Notes: a model not told the origin generated them from the letters alone. A stretch of 64,000 bases of DNA from Dermacentor variabilis (GCF_050947875.1 NC_134574.1:106571469-106635468); one strand, 5' to 3'; counted from the first letter of the stretch, positions 11,453-22,212 are shown. Program-made: numbers and translations.

Positions 11453-12079
11453 CACACACACACGAAGTAGAGCTAACTCTTGGGTTATCGTCAGGTAACC
11501 TCTCCAGTCAACAATGTGCGATCATGCGATCAAATAGCATTACGGGAGAGGTAAGCTCTGATATGCCGTCGTCTCTTGAGGACATATTTTACAATCGAGC
11601 ACAATTCACGTACTTGTGGAGTCCGTTCGCGAAATGAGCTGCAAATGCACTGCAGCATCACAGTGTGAATGTTTTATGTGCACCACGGACTGCGCAACAC
11701 GTGTCGGTGATTTACATCCCTGCCCCCCAATGCACACTGCATTCACTCACTTCCCCGTGCACGTTCCCTCGACTTCAGCGTACAGCTTCTGCTTCACAGT
11801 CTCGACCAGCTGCGGCCCGAAGTACCGCGGGTGCAGCAGGATTTCATGGTCCAGGGAGATCTGCAAGATGCAAGGTAACGCAATAACGCAAACAAAAGCA
11901 CGCAACAGCAATGATCAGTACCGCGCAGGTTTCGCGGTCGCGATCCCCGCGGCGTCACAACTCGTCATCACAACCCGTCACCATCTGCCACTGACGCGAA
12001 CGATAGCACTGCTGACTCCAGCTTTCATTAAGCAGGACATGCGTGCAATTTGCAATTTGAAACTCACGTGATAAAACAT
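9814..12079 (-). CDS. POLR2G: RNA polymerase II subunit RPB7, 5' three exons
   Basis: RPB7 forms the RPB4/RPB7 stalk of nuclear RNA polymerase II. Three minus-strand exons join in frame. Exon 1 (12079-12068) encodes MFYH, followed by the donor GTGAGT. Exon 2 (11860-11751), after acceptor TTGCAG, encodes [17 protein letters not shown] through EGTCTGK, with the final Lys codon split and donor GTGAGT. Exon 3 (9973-9814), after GGCAG, encodes [35 protein letters not shown] and ends VVTQVNK before GTATGT. The joined length is exactly 94 codons, as in animal RPB7, covering the N-terminal RNP-like domain and the start of the OB domain. Introns 1 and 2 are 207 and 1777 bp. The remaining exons (about 78 residues) are not in the window, so intron 3 exceeds 9.8 kb. 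The frame has no defects and looks functional. Confidence 0.95.
11387..11463. repeat. Compound microsatellite C(n)-(GC)n-(AC)n
   Basis: An 18-base C run is followed by alternating GC and then AC dinucleotides, all within POLR2G intron 2. Alternating purine-pyrimidine tracts of this kind can adopt Z-DNA and are usually length-polymorphic. Confidence 0.95.
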
Positions 12080-12833
12080 CTTATTGCCCAAAACAACGCG
12101 CTGTCAGGCGGTAAAGCTTGCGCACGACGAAAAGCGGCAGTCGCTGATGGTTACTGCGATTGAAGCGCCCGAGAAATAAGAGCATGGCAAAGCTTTGCAT
12201 ACTTTACGAACAAAAGCATGTGCCACCAACTTGTTTATAGGTAAATAATCAAGCGCTAATATATCAATTCTATTCTTAAAAAATAAACAAAAATATTATT
12301 TACTTAAACTTATGGCTTGCTAAAAAAAAAGAAATATAATGCAGAGCGATGCAGAGTGAACACGCACTTATGCCTCTTGGCACTTCCGTGCGCACTATTG
12401 CAGTAAACGTTCTCTTGCACAGCACACTTTGCTTTGTTTTGTTTACTATTAATTTCTCATCAATAAAACATCAAACTAGTTCTCGAGCGCTTCGAAATTG
12501 CTCAGGTAAAGAAACCGAAACTGTTCAACGAGGGCGCGCTTCCATCGTTAAGGAAATAGCGGACGTAGCCACGCATAGCAGACGCCTCCCGACTCGTTCC
12601 GGTTATTTGTTTTACCTTGAGTACAACCCGGCACGCCCACGAGACCAAGCCTACGCCCATACCAAGCGGCGTAATTCGACATCTAAGGCGTCATCCGCTA
12701 CACTAGAAGTGTGATAGACCGGCGTTTCGGCGTACCTTACCGGCTACATTTCGTCTGAGATCGCCGCGAGAGCCAAGTGCCATCTTCTGTGCAGCCGCGT
12801 GGTCTTGCCAACTTCTGGCACCCGCCTAAAACT
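12080..12833. promoter_or_regulatory. Candidate bidirectional promoter region
   Basis: This interval lies between the POLR2G start codon (minus) and a candidate divergent start codon at 12834 (plus). The proximal 12650-12830 part is relatively GC/CpG-rich and the middle (12240-12320) is AT-rich. No TATA box is obvious at a standard distance from either start. The assignment rests on gene arrangement only. Confidence 0.4.
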
Positions 12834-12902
12834 ATGGAGGACAACGTGAGGCACATCGTCGAGCAAGCCGAGGTAACCGGCGGCCTGCACTACAAGAACC
12901 CG
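12834..12902 (+). CDS. Candidate first coding exon, unrecognised protein
   Basis: An ATG in good context (AAAACTATGG) opens 23 codons beginning MEDNVRHIVEQAE and ending in GGLHYKNP, followed directly by a consensus donor GTGAGC at 12903. This gives a phase 0 exon. The position head-to-head with a housekeeping gene, the CpG-rich upstream sequence and the splice signal make a real exon plausible. I do not recognise the protein and could not identify its next exons in the window. A second possible donor (GTAACC) lies at about 12875. It could also be chance. Confidence 0.4.
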
Positions 12903-13306
12903 GTGAGCTCATCGTGCAAGTCAGTTTCTGTTCCGTAAAATCAGTTCGATCGTCCTTGCCTACGGTTTCGCTTCCACAACACTACTAGTTGCTGCAAACG
13001 CAACAGGCATACGTACGTGGCTTTAACTAAAAAGCGCTTTGGGATTCTTCTGATTGACGCACACATGAAAATAATTGTTTGTAACATAAGCAACGCGACG
13101 TGAGAAGACTGTTCCGTATATAACGATCGGTGGTAATTCCGTGGACACCTTTCATATGCAAAGCTAGGGTCCGACCTGTTCAGTTTCGCAAAAATTTGAA
13201 AGGCATGATTTAGGGGGGAAAAAATCGGGCAGCTCTGCGCAAATAGTGAGGAGGGAAGCTGCATTTTCTTTTTAATTTTTTTCAACAAAGCAGCAGCTGT
13301 CAACCA

Positions 13307-13447
13307 TTGCTATTCTCCGAAATAATCAAGAAAGCTCTGTGTCATAACCACGCCCCCTTTTCTTTATTTTACGAACCCGGACGATCTTTCTTCTGTCGGT
13401 TTAATTAAATGGAATGACGACGCTGGACAAGCTGTCATTTTGCTGTT
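13307..13447 (+). repeat. Direct repeat copy A
   Basis: This segment shares CGGACGATCTTTC, GGTTTAAT and GAATGACGACGCTG blocks, in the same order and spacing, with 14305-14432 about 1 kb away. Flanking sequence does not match, so it is a dispersed repeat rather than a local kilobase-scale duplication. Confidence 0.7.
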
Positions 13448-14304
13448 CTCTCTTATTTTCTTCTGTTCATCAACACATTGTCACGCGGCCGCACGCTCGT
13501 ATGTGATTGAACTCAGCTGCAACGACTACAACTACACCAGTGGCGTTTGCTCACTAAAGCCGGTCCGTATGCCGGACAGAAGTTATTTTTGGAATGTTTG
13601 ACTGGCTAGACGCTGCCTCGCGTCAGCGGTCCAGGCGCGCTTATTTCAGGACTTCCGTCCGTGCCCAGAATTACTCAGAAAGGACCGCGGCGGAAAGACG
13701 AATGCGCGCTTTTATCTTTTGCTCGCCGGGCTTTCCAGTCGCGAAAGAATGCGTCTGCGCGCGCCTTCTGCCGCGCGTCCGTTTTGCGTCCTGTCGTGGG
13801 TTTTGAGTCACGCGAGCGGTTGCAGGCCGCGGTAACAATGCCAGCGGCGTGAGACAAATGTGCCACTGCCGTCGTACGTTGCACAGAACTACGACGTTGA
13901 TCCTTCGTGCGAGAAACCCCACAAAGCCTGAGGCATCGTCTTTTTTTTTTCTTTTTTTTTTTTTGCTATTTTGAGTTTGGTACCTCTTAGTTATAACTTA
14001 TGTGCACGAAACTTAAACGCAAAAAAGCCTACATAATAGCGTTTTTGATACGTTGGAGCGAGTTCTGAGTTGAGGATGGTTCAGCAAAAAAATTACTAAT
14101 TAATTACTTCCTCTAATAGCTCTTACATAACTAATACATATCATTATATATCTTCCTTTTTTGTTCTGGTACGAATGTGTTCTTAATGGTCAGAAATAAA
14201 ATAAAGGTGAACAGTAGTCCTAATTGTCCTTGATGGTGAATGACGTGTTCGGACTTTGTGGCGTCGGCACCTTTACACACCGCCAAGTACAATAACTTCA
14301 ATCG

Positions 14305-14432
14305 CGTGTCCGCAATAATTAACAAAACTCCGTGAGATAATCACGCCCCTTTCTTTTTATTCTACAAAACCGGACGATCTTTCATCTGGTGGTTTAATGA
14401 AATAGAATGACGACGCTGACTGTCATGTTGCT
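14305..14432 (+). repeat. Direct repeat copy B
   Basis: Partner of the segment at 13307-13447, with the same order of blocks including CACGCCCCTTTCTTTTTATT and ATGACGACGCTG. The similarity fades at both ends. Family unknown. Confidence 0.7.
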
Positions 14433-14654
14433 GTTGCGCTATATATCTTCACCTCTATCTTAATCCATAAAAGTAACGATTCACGGCGAACAGTAATTCG
14501 TTATATGCGGGAATGCGAATATACCGAAATACCGGATATACAGAGCCAATTCCTGCGCATCCCGCAGGTGGCGAAGTTGGCTCCGCTGCACTTCTAGTTG
14601 GCTTTGTTTGTGCCTTTGACGACTTCATATATCATCGATGACTTCCTTTGTCGT

Positions 14655-14770
14655 AGAGAGAGAGAGAGAGAAAAAAATGATAAAAGAAAGGTAGGGAGGT
14701 TAACCAGGACTGAGCCCGGTTGGCTACTCTACACTGGGGAAAGGGAAAGGGGGACGGAAAGAATCTGTAC
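14655..14770 (-). repeat. Probable LINE 3' UTR fragment with (CT)n tail
   Basis: On the minus strand this reads CAGTGTAGAGTAGCCAACCG, then GGTTAACCTCCCTACC, and ends in a CT dinucleotide run (GA on the plus strand at about 14657-14670). I know this arrangement as a common 3' terminus of tick non-LTR elements. The family name is not certain and no coding sequence remains. Confidence 0.45.
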
Positions 14771-15137
14771 GAAGCATTGGGAGGAGGCTTGGCGTTTTCA
14801 TCGCGTGGCAGGCGATTATGTAGATTATACGTAATCGCAGTATCTCTTCGAATAGAGTCCCCATTCTTTCTGCGGGACTCGAGTTCTCTTTCGAGCCGCG
14901 AGCGAAGTACGCGATCGGAGCTCGAAACAGTTCGTTTCCAACAGCAAAAGCCTGTGTTGTTAACAATGCAATCAGTGGTCAATTATTTCGAGCTGGGTGC
15001 TTGGCGCTTCCACCCACGCGTGTGTAAGTGGACGGCTCCCGCATCATGTGCTAGAACTACAAAATCTAGCATTTGAGTAGCAGCATGGACACCTGGGAGT
15101 TCGATTTTTGATTGAACACTCTGTCGCGGTAACCTTC

Positions 15138-15238
<101 letters not shown>

Positions 15239-15294
15239 CTCGTTTGCTTGTTCGCTCGCTTGCTTGTTCGTTCGTCGCTCGCTCTCATGTTTGT

Positions 15295-15325
15295 TTGGTT
15301 GGTTGGTTGGTTGGTTGGTTGGTTA
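15295..15325. repeat. (GGTT)n microsatellite
   Basis: About seven consecutive TTGG units, with degenerate GTTC/GCTT-type repeats between it and the preceding TCTA array. Confidence 0.9.
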
Positions 15326-15339
15326 TTTGGTTATTTGTT

Positions 15340-17433
15340 TGTTGCCGTGCAGCAAAAGGGGAGGCGGGGGAGCGGAGTAACCGAGGTACTTTATGTTCTG
15401 CTACGAGTGGCTAATGGGTAGCTCGAAATAGATTGAGATAGAACACACCTCAGTTACTTCATTTCTCCGTCTCTACATATAAAAAAGAAACGAATAAAAC
15501 TGATGTACCTATTAGTAGATACAGGGTCAGATCAGGGTTCGTGACAAGTTGGGCTCGTATACCGGTGCACCGTACGCGGCGGCTGAAACGCGCTAATCGG
15601 CCCGCACGGAGGCCGGCACCTTTTTCGCGCTATCGGTGAGTGTGTCAGGTGATCGCCCGGGGGTGCGTCAAATGCGGACACAGTCCGTTACGACGGCCCT
15701 CGCTTTCATCATCATCATGCCATGATGCACCAGCTCGCTAAATGTCCACCTGCGCCCACCAGGGGCAGAAGAGCCACCGCGGCCGCCATGTGCGGGCCGG
15801 TTATCACGTCTTAATCGCTGCAGCACTGCACGTATAGGGTTGGTGTCATACATATGTAGTGTGCACTGGACTGACTTAGTTCGGAAGTGTTTTGTACGCA
15901 TGTGTTGAACACGCTGTCCACGTCAGCAGATAACTCATTCTATACTAAACGTTGAAGAATGCTAAATATATGCCGCATTTGCGTAGCGGCTTGGATAGCT
16001 GCACTTTAGGTGTTTGTAATCCTCAAGGCTACAAATATTTGTATCCGCATTTTGTATCCGGAGGTCCGAATACAGTCTTTGACTATGGGACGTACCTCCT
16101 TTTTTTTTACATTTCATATCTAGCAAACCTGCAACCACTTTGTATCCGGAGGTCCGAATACAGTCTTTGACTATGGGACCTCCTTTCTTTTTTGCATTTC
16201 ATATCTAGCAAAACCTGTAACCACGTTGAAGTAATAAACTTTGAGCCTTTATACATTGATATCCCCCCCAGGAATTGCCCTTTAGCAAAACATACGAACG
16301 GTTTGCACGTAGCAATCTCCGTGAAGCTTGATGACTACGGTTCGTACCTATAGACGAGGCTTGTATCTATAGGCGTCAGTGTCCTGTGATAGCCCATTGT
16401 ATTCATGCTTGAGGCGATATATATGCCCTGCGATTTTGGCATGCTTGAACTCTCGTCCGTCGCTTTTCATTCGACGGATGCACTGAATGCACGTTCCTAT
16501 ATAGCACAGGTGTAGGTGATGACGAAAGCAGCCAGACGTATCTGGAAAATTACTGGGAAACGATGAAGCGCGAGTTGGCGTATTGTCTGCCATGGTTCTT
16601 ACAGTGCAATTGCATGGAGAAATGTGCGTGCATCTATTTAAAAAAAAACATGTTTTTAACCCTAAAGGCCTCTTTCAGGGCATTAGATATTATACGCACA
16701 ATATTATGCGAAGCATATGATAATATACAATACTGTCACATGATCAAGTGACAGTCCGCCTTTAGTCCTTCCATGTTTGGTTGAACAACAACAAAAAAGA
16801 GCGCTGTCGGCTTCTCCCCGGCCGCACAGTCCGGTTGTCTTCTATTTCTTGTTGCCGAACAACAACATTGTCCCTCCGCCACAAAGAGCAGTGGCTCGGT
16901 GCTCATAAAAAACTTAAACAATAAACGACAGAACAACTGCAAAGCACAAACACACTGTAGAAAGGGCCTTTAAAAGAAAAAAAAAACATACAGGATACTG
17001 CCCGCGACCCTTAGTAGCACGACGAAAGACAAATATTTCCGTTCGGACTGTAACTTTAACGCAATCTAAACACGGTAGACTTCTCAATTAATGATGTGAA
17101 ATATGGGCAATGATATCACTATAACTAGTGCGCCGGCATAAAAAAGTAAAGTGTAGGGAAATAGCCTGGTATATAGCTGCAATAGCTATAGCTAGGAAGG
17201 TTATGCGCAGTTTATTAATCAATTATTTCATTTCTTTGTTTATTACTGGTGCAAAGCCAAGAAGAAATTGCTTTAGGGAGACTATAGTATACATTGTTTT
17301 CTTATTGATAAAAAAATCCTATAACAGCAATTCAAAAGAAATTATCTGCACAAAATATTCTCCACAGAAAAAAAAATACATTTGCGAACGTTCAACGTAC
17401 TCCAACAACAATGAAAAAAATGACAGCGACAAT

Positions 17434-17434
<1 letters not shown>
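15340..17434. other. Spacer with an 88 bp duplication; no gene
   Basis: Apart from the tandem duplication at 16051-16225 there is no coding signal. A CATCATCATCATGCCATGATG hairpin-like stretch at about 15706-15727 is short and unexplained. Confidence 0.5.
16051..16225 (+). repeat. Tandem duplication, 88 bp unit
   Basis: Units start at 16051 and 16139, each with TTTGTATCCGGAGGTCCG and ATTTCATATCTAGCAAA. They differ mainly by small indels in a T-rich run and a few substitutions. A partial third TTGTATCCG precedes the array at about 16039. Confidence 0.9.

Positions 17435-17530
<96 letters not shown>
17435..17530. repeat. (AAT)n microsatellite, ~32 units
   Basis: A perfect trinucleotide array. 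It generates poly-Asn, poly-Ile and poly-Tyr open frames on the two strands that are artefacts. Confidence 0.98.
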
Positions 17531-17531
<1 letters not shown>

Positions 17532-17539
17532 GACGATAC

Positions 17540-19020
17540 GTTAAAACATTGTGTTGAAAAGAACAATAGACCCTTTTCGTAATTGTGAAGCAAGCTTTCC
17601 TGCGAGCCAGTTTGTCCAACCAATGGCGGCGGAGTCATTTTTGCAAACAGCGAGTACGAGCACTGTTTGCCTACATTATGACATGCGAAATGTAGGCGTT
17701 GTCCTTGCGATGAAACCATGCGCGAGAGAGAAACACCAGCGCGTGCAGTGGGCACTTCGTCGTTGCTTTACGAATGGCTGGTGTCGCCATTGATTGGGCA
17801 AATGTGCAATGCAGTGAAGCGCACTTGCAGATCAGGAAAAAAAAAGGTCGATTGTGTTAGAAAAAAAAAAAAAACTGGTGAATTGGCTGCTCCCTATGAC
17901 GACTAATTTCCCTCGTCAATAGCACGGTGAAAAAATACAAGCGCGTCGTACATGTAATGTCCATAACTGTGTCGGATGACAGCGCCCAGTAGCGTATCGA
18001 TCATTCGCACTCAGTTAATTTCTTCCGTGTGTGGCGACACACTCCGCGCACATTTCTGCGCACCCTCCGTCTTCTTATCATCTGGCCCGGCATAACACAG
18101 CTGCACGCTGGACTGCATGGTCGAGAAAACATAGCGCCACCGCCACGTCACCCGTGGTATGCGTCACCGACGGTGGCTATAGAAACAGGCTGCCTGGCTG
18201 AGAAAGACCGCCTTCTACCTTCCGCTACTGTGACGAACGTAGCGTTGGTATGCCCGTCCGCTGCCATCGTTAGTCGAATGAAGAAGCGTTGCGTTTTTAT
18301 GTTGGGATTCGTCCTTCGGCAGACACGACATCCCACACGTGTTATGACGAGAGTTTAAACACCTCCATAACGTGTTAAGGCGCATTGTTGAAGGAGCTTT
18401 AGGTTTTCCATCGACGAGTAAAATTCTTTAACGCTGCTACAACAAAATTTAAGCGAACACATACTGGATTCAGTTTTTAGGAAAGATGTCATTTCACGCG
18501 TGAACAACGTGAAGGTTGAATTTCTTTCGCGTGACTTGGTCTGTACACCGCTCAGAGGGCAGTTTCGAGATATGGTATGTCTCTGATTCGCGGTAACTGA
18601 AACTCGACCAGTTTCTGCCTGCGGGTAAACAAAAAGAAAGAGAAGTGCCTAATTATAGTCTGCTAATTGCTTTCTTTTCTTCCAAAGCATGCGAAGGATC
18701 GTTCCAATGGCGCCTTTGGTCAACAGCTACTGCGACTGCTTTTTTTTTTTTGCCTTCTGGAGTTTTACATGTCGAAACAACGGTCTGATTATGAAACGCA
18801 TGCCGTAACGGGCGACTCCGGATTCATTTGACCGCTGATGGCCTGCAGAGGTGCCGACATGAGAAGTTTTCTCAGCCCGCTGCAGCTGCGAGCATGGCGA
18901 GCTTCCCCGAAGAGACCATGAAAGCCTTTAACACCTGCCGCGGTGACTCGTTTCGTAGGGACCACGAGGTGCCGCGTCAACACCCCCTCGGCGCCGCTAT
19001 GACTAAAGGTCTATTCGATT
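17540..19020. other. Spacer, no gene recognised
   Basis: Open frames up to 109 codons occur, but none shows a domain, a splice context or a partner exon that I can recognise. Homopolymer runs of A are present at about 17838 and 17861. Confidence 0.45.
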
Positions 19021-19021
19021 C

Positions 19022-19250
19022 AGCCAAGTTTCTCTGCACCCTCTGCACCTATTCACGGTGCATTGCACCTAGACCCTAGATTCCCCTAGGTGCAGCAGTG
19101 CACCCTGCACCCCCGTGCTCGATTGAACGGGGTGCAAGGCAAGGTGCCGCCGTGGTTCACTGCACCCTTGAACCTTGCAGCGAGTGGGTGCAGCCCGGCA
19201 CCCCCTGCACTTTTTCTTTCGAGGTGCCGTGCACCTTTTTCTGAATCGAA
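19022..19250. repeat. Degenerate GTGCA/TGCACC-rich cluster
   Basis: The motif TGCACC or its complement GGTGCA recurs many times in about 230 bp (for example at 19034, 19046, 19096, 19110, 19160 and 19188), without a fixed period. It lies directly upstream of the LTR at 19283. It could be decayed simple repeat or the edge of an unidentified element. Confidence 0.6.
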
Positions 19251-19282
19251 CAAACCTTAAACGCGATCGGCGGACCAACTAT

Positions 19283-19836
19283 TGTTAGTGAACTTGCCAC
19301 CACCGACCCGGTCTTTCGGCAGCGGGGGAGTTCCCAAGGGAATGTATTTGGAGGCACCGTCCCACGCGCCTTTCAAGACGCAAGACAATAGAGAACCACG
19401 GCCGCCACGCTGCGGGGGCCAGCTCGGGGAATAAGAGGCGCCTCCTTTGGGCAAGACACAGTTCTGCGAAGACCTCGGTGGGGGCAGTGAAACCAGCCCT
19501 CCTCCTCCAAAAAGGCGAATCAACTACAATGACGTTGGACGCTACGAATTTGCGGTGAACTGCCGTTTTCCCTCACCTAGGGATCTAGGGAGGACGGAGT
19601 GTTTGTAAGCAGCTGTTTGTCGGCTGCTAGGGTGTGCTCGTGAGCAGTGTGCTCGTGCTCGAGAAGCAGTGTGTTTGGAGCTTCGTGCTCGTGTACTTGT
19701 ACGCTTCGTCTTGCGCGCTCCATTTGGGAGTCACGCTAGACTGTCGAATGTATCCCTTGTTCTAATGTAAATACGTAAATAAACCCTGTATGCCTAGTTC
19801 CTCCCAAGTTCCTCCCTACGAACTACAACTCTTACA
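19283..19836 (+). mobile_element. LTR, copy 1 of a 555 bp family
   Basis: It starts TGTTAG and ends CTCTTACA (TG...CA). It aligns along its length with 30524-31078, which has the same termini and a length of 555 versus 554 bp. Shared landmarks are the TGACGT block, CTGCTAG...GTGCTCG motifs, GGGAGTC-CGCTA and a late ATGTAAATA-GTAAATAAA polyadenylation-like region. No internal coding region follows and no convincing target-site duplication is visible (ACTAT left, CCGCC right). It is a solo or broken LTR of a gypsy-type element. Confidence 0.7.
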
Positions 19837-20611
19837 CCGCCTGGGGTTAAACGCGCACCTAAATTCGGGTGCGGGTACAGGCCAGCCTCCATGGTAATGG
19901 AAGGAGGGGGGCATCATCAAAGTATGCAGAAGAGGGAGGAGGCTCGCGGCACGCTCTGTCAGCCCTAAAGTGCCGGCATTGTAAGGAGGGCGGTGGGGGG
20001 TGGGGGGGAGGGGAAGTGGCAGTGCCGCCGCCGCTCTAGATCTGCCAGTGCCTAACTCTAAGCACACGAGTGTTTTCGCAACGTGTTTTGCATCGCAACG
20101 TACATAGCCGCCAGTGGGTCGTCTGCTGCGGTGGGTCGCTCCGACTGGTAACATGGAAGGCATAGCTATCACGAATTAAACGCACATTGAGAAACATTAA
20201 GTGTGGGTTTAGTAGTGCAATTACGTTGCAACCATACCAAAAACACGGCAGTCCCTCCTGCCGATAGGCCCGGTTGAGCCAGAGAGAAATGCAGAGACTA
20301 AAGATGGGGGGGAGGGCGACGTCCGGACGCCCCCCCCCCCCTCAGTTAATTCGCTTACTCCGCGAATTCGGTGAGTTTGACGCCTGCTGCAGTCTAGTTT
20401 ATCATCCGCAAAGGAATTTTAAAGCAACCAGATAGTCGGCCTAGCAAGTTTTGATCACATATGCAGCTCCAAAAAGGGCCCAAGGACGAGACGTTTCTTT
20501 GAAATCCGTGACCTCACATTGACTTATCTGTGCCGTTACTTTGGCGCAAACTAAAAAAAAATGTTGACGTTCGTTATTTTTTAAGCAGCAATAAAATGTT
20601 CCCCGCTATAT
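19837..20611. other. Spacer, no gene recognised
   Basis: GC-rich at first, with runs of G and C (19990-20020, 20328-20341). No primer-binding site, gag or other coding signal follows the LTR. Confidence 0.5.
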
Positions 20612-20779
20612 CATCATCATCAGCCTGGCTACGCCCACTGCAGGGCAAAGGCCTTTCCCATACTTCTCCAACTACCCCGGTCATGTGCTGATGGTGGGCG
20701 TGTTGTCCCTGCAAACTTCATAATCTCATCCGCCTACCTAACTTTCTGCCACCCCCTGCTACGCTTCCCTTCTCTTGGA

Positions 20780-21430
20780 ATCCAGTCCGTAATCCTTAAT
20801 GACTATCGGTTATCTTCCCTCCTCATTACCTGCCTTGCCCAGGCCCAATTCTTTTTCTAGATTTCAACTAAGATGTCATTAACTCGGGTTTGTTCCCTCG
20901 CCCAATCTGCTCTCTTCTTATCCCCTCAACGTTACACCCATCATTCTTCTTTCTATAGCTCGTTGTGTCGTCCTCAATTTAAGTAGAACCCTTTTCGTAA
21001 GCCTCTACGTTTCTGCCCCGTAGGTGAGTACTGGTAAGACACAGCTGTCATACACTTTTCTCTTGAGGGATAATGGCAACCTGCTGTTTATGATCTGAGA
21101 ATGCCTGCCAAATGCACCCCAGCCCATTCTTATTCTTCTGATTATTTCAGTCTCATGATCCGGATCCGCGGTCACTATCACCCTAAGTAGATGTATTCCC
21201 TTACCACTTCCAGTGCCTGGCTAACTATCGTAAACTGCTATTCTCTTCCGAGACTGTTAAAAATTACTTTAGTTTTCTGCAGATTAACTTTTAGACCCAC
21301 CCTTCTGCTTTGCCTGTCCAGGTCAGTGAGCGTGCATTGCAATTGGTCCCCTGAGTTACTAATCGAGGCAATATCTTCAGCGAATTGCAAGTTACTAAGG
21401 TATTCTCCATTAATTCTTATCCCCAGTTCT
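20780..21430 (-). pseudogene. RTE reverse transcriptase, C-terminal part
   Basis: This continues the RT past the SINE: the frame reads INGEYLSNLQFAEDIAS, LQKTKVIFNSLGREQQF and ALEVVREYIYLG. The catalytic FADD box is FAED here (about 21371-21391), so an essential metal-binding Asp is lost. The copy at 28.5-29.2 kb keeps FADD. Further frame breaks follow. Confidence 0.8.
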
Positions 21431-21441
21431 TCCTAATCCAG

Positions 21442-21676
21442 ACCCGCCGTGGTTGCTCAGTGGCTATGGTGTTAGGCTGCTGAGCACGAGGTCGCGGGAT
21501 CGAATCCCGGCCACGGCGGCCGCATTTCGATGGGGGCGAAATGCGAAAACACCCGTGTACTTAGATTTAGGTGCACGTTAAAGAACCCCAGGTGGTCGAA
21601 ATTTCCGGAGACCTCCACTACGGCGTGCCTCATAATCAGAAAGTGGTTTTGGCACGTAAAACCCCATAATTTTTTT
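21442..21676 (+). mobile_element. Ruka-type tRNA-derived SINE
   Basis: A 235 bp element with a tRNA-like head: an A-box-like TTGCTCAGTGG at about 21453 and a B-box-like GGGATCGAATCCC at about 21497. The body contains GAAATGCGAAAACACCCGTG and GTTAAAGAACCCCAGG, and the tail ends in a T run. It is flanked by a perfect 11 bp duplication, TCCTAATCCAG (21431-21441 and 21677-21687), as expected for LINE-mediated insertion. The host RTE sequence is continuous once the SINE and one duplication are removed. I recognise it as the Ruka family of hard ticks from memory. It is probably transcribed by RNA polymerase III. Confidence 0.9.
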
Positions 21677-21678
21677 TC

Positions 21679-22212
21679 CTAATCCAGGTCTCTGAATACC
21701 TCCTGTAAACACGCTGTGAATAGCATTGGAGAGATCGTATCTCCCAGCCTGACGCCCTTCTTTATTTGGATTTCGTTGCGTTCTTTATCGAGGACTACGG
21801 TGGCTGTGGAGCCGCGATACATATCTTTCAGTATTTTTACATGCGGCTCGTCTACACCCTGATTCCGTAATGTCTGCATGACTGCTGAGGTTTCGACTGA
21901 ATCAAACGCTTTCTCGTAATCAATGAAAGCTATACATAAGGGTTGGTTATAATCCGCACATTTCTCTATAACCTGATTGATAGTGTGAATATGGTCTATT
22001 GTTGAGTAGCCTTTACGGAATCCTGCCTGGCCCTTTGGTTGACAGAAGTCTAAGGTGTTCCTGATTCTGTTTGCGATTATCTTAGTAAATACTTTGAAGG
22101 CAACGGACAGTAAGCTCATCGCTATATAATTTTTATAGTCTTTGGCGTCCCCTTTCTTATGGATTAAGATTATGTTAGCATTCTTCCAAGATTCCGGTAC
22201 GCTCGAGGTCAT
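21679..22212 (-). pseudogene. RTE reverse transcriptase, central part
   Basis: 178-codon open segment holding the RT fingers and palm: VPESWKNANIILIHKKGD, then the GFRKGYSTIDH motif, AFIDYEKAFDSVE (first catalytic Asp), VDEPHVKILKDMYRG and GDTISPMLFTACLQ. An in-frame stop separates it from the upstream segment at 22372-22884. The family's usual RPISLLSV motif reads as IAMSLLSV. Confidence 0.85.

Noticed and set aside
11253..11637. Pro- and Ala/Arg-rich frames in the POLR2G intron
   Set aside because: Translations of the C/GC/AC microsatellite.
12349..12714. 121-codon plus-strand frame upstream of the candidate divergent exon
   Set aside because: No recognisable domain, low-complexity start region, and it lies in the likely promoter interval.
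17128..17755. Open frames with long Asn, Ile or Tyr runs
   Set aside because: They are translations of the (AAT)n array in different frames on both strands, without any flanking domain.
18789..19079. Overlapping frames that could be a small exon
   Set aside because: No acceptor or donor in frame, no recognisable family, and it overlaps the GTGCA-rich cluster.
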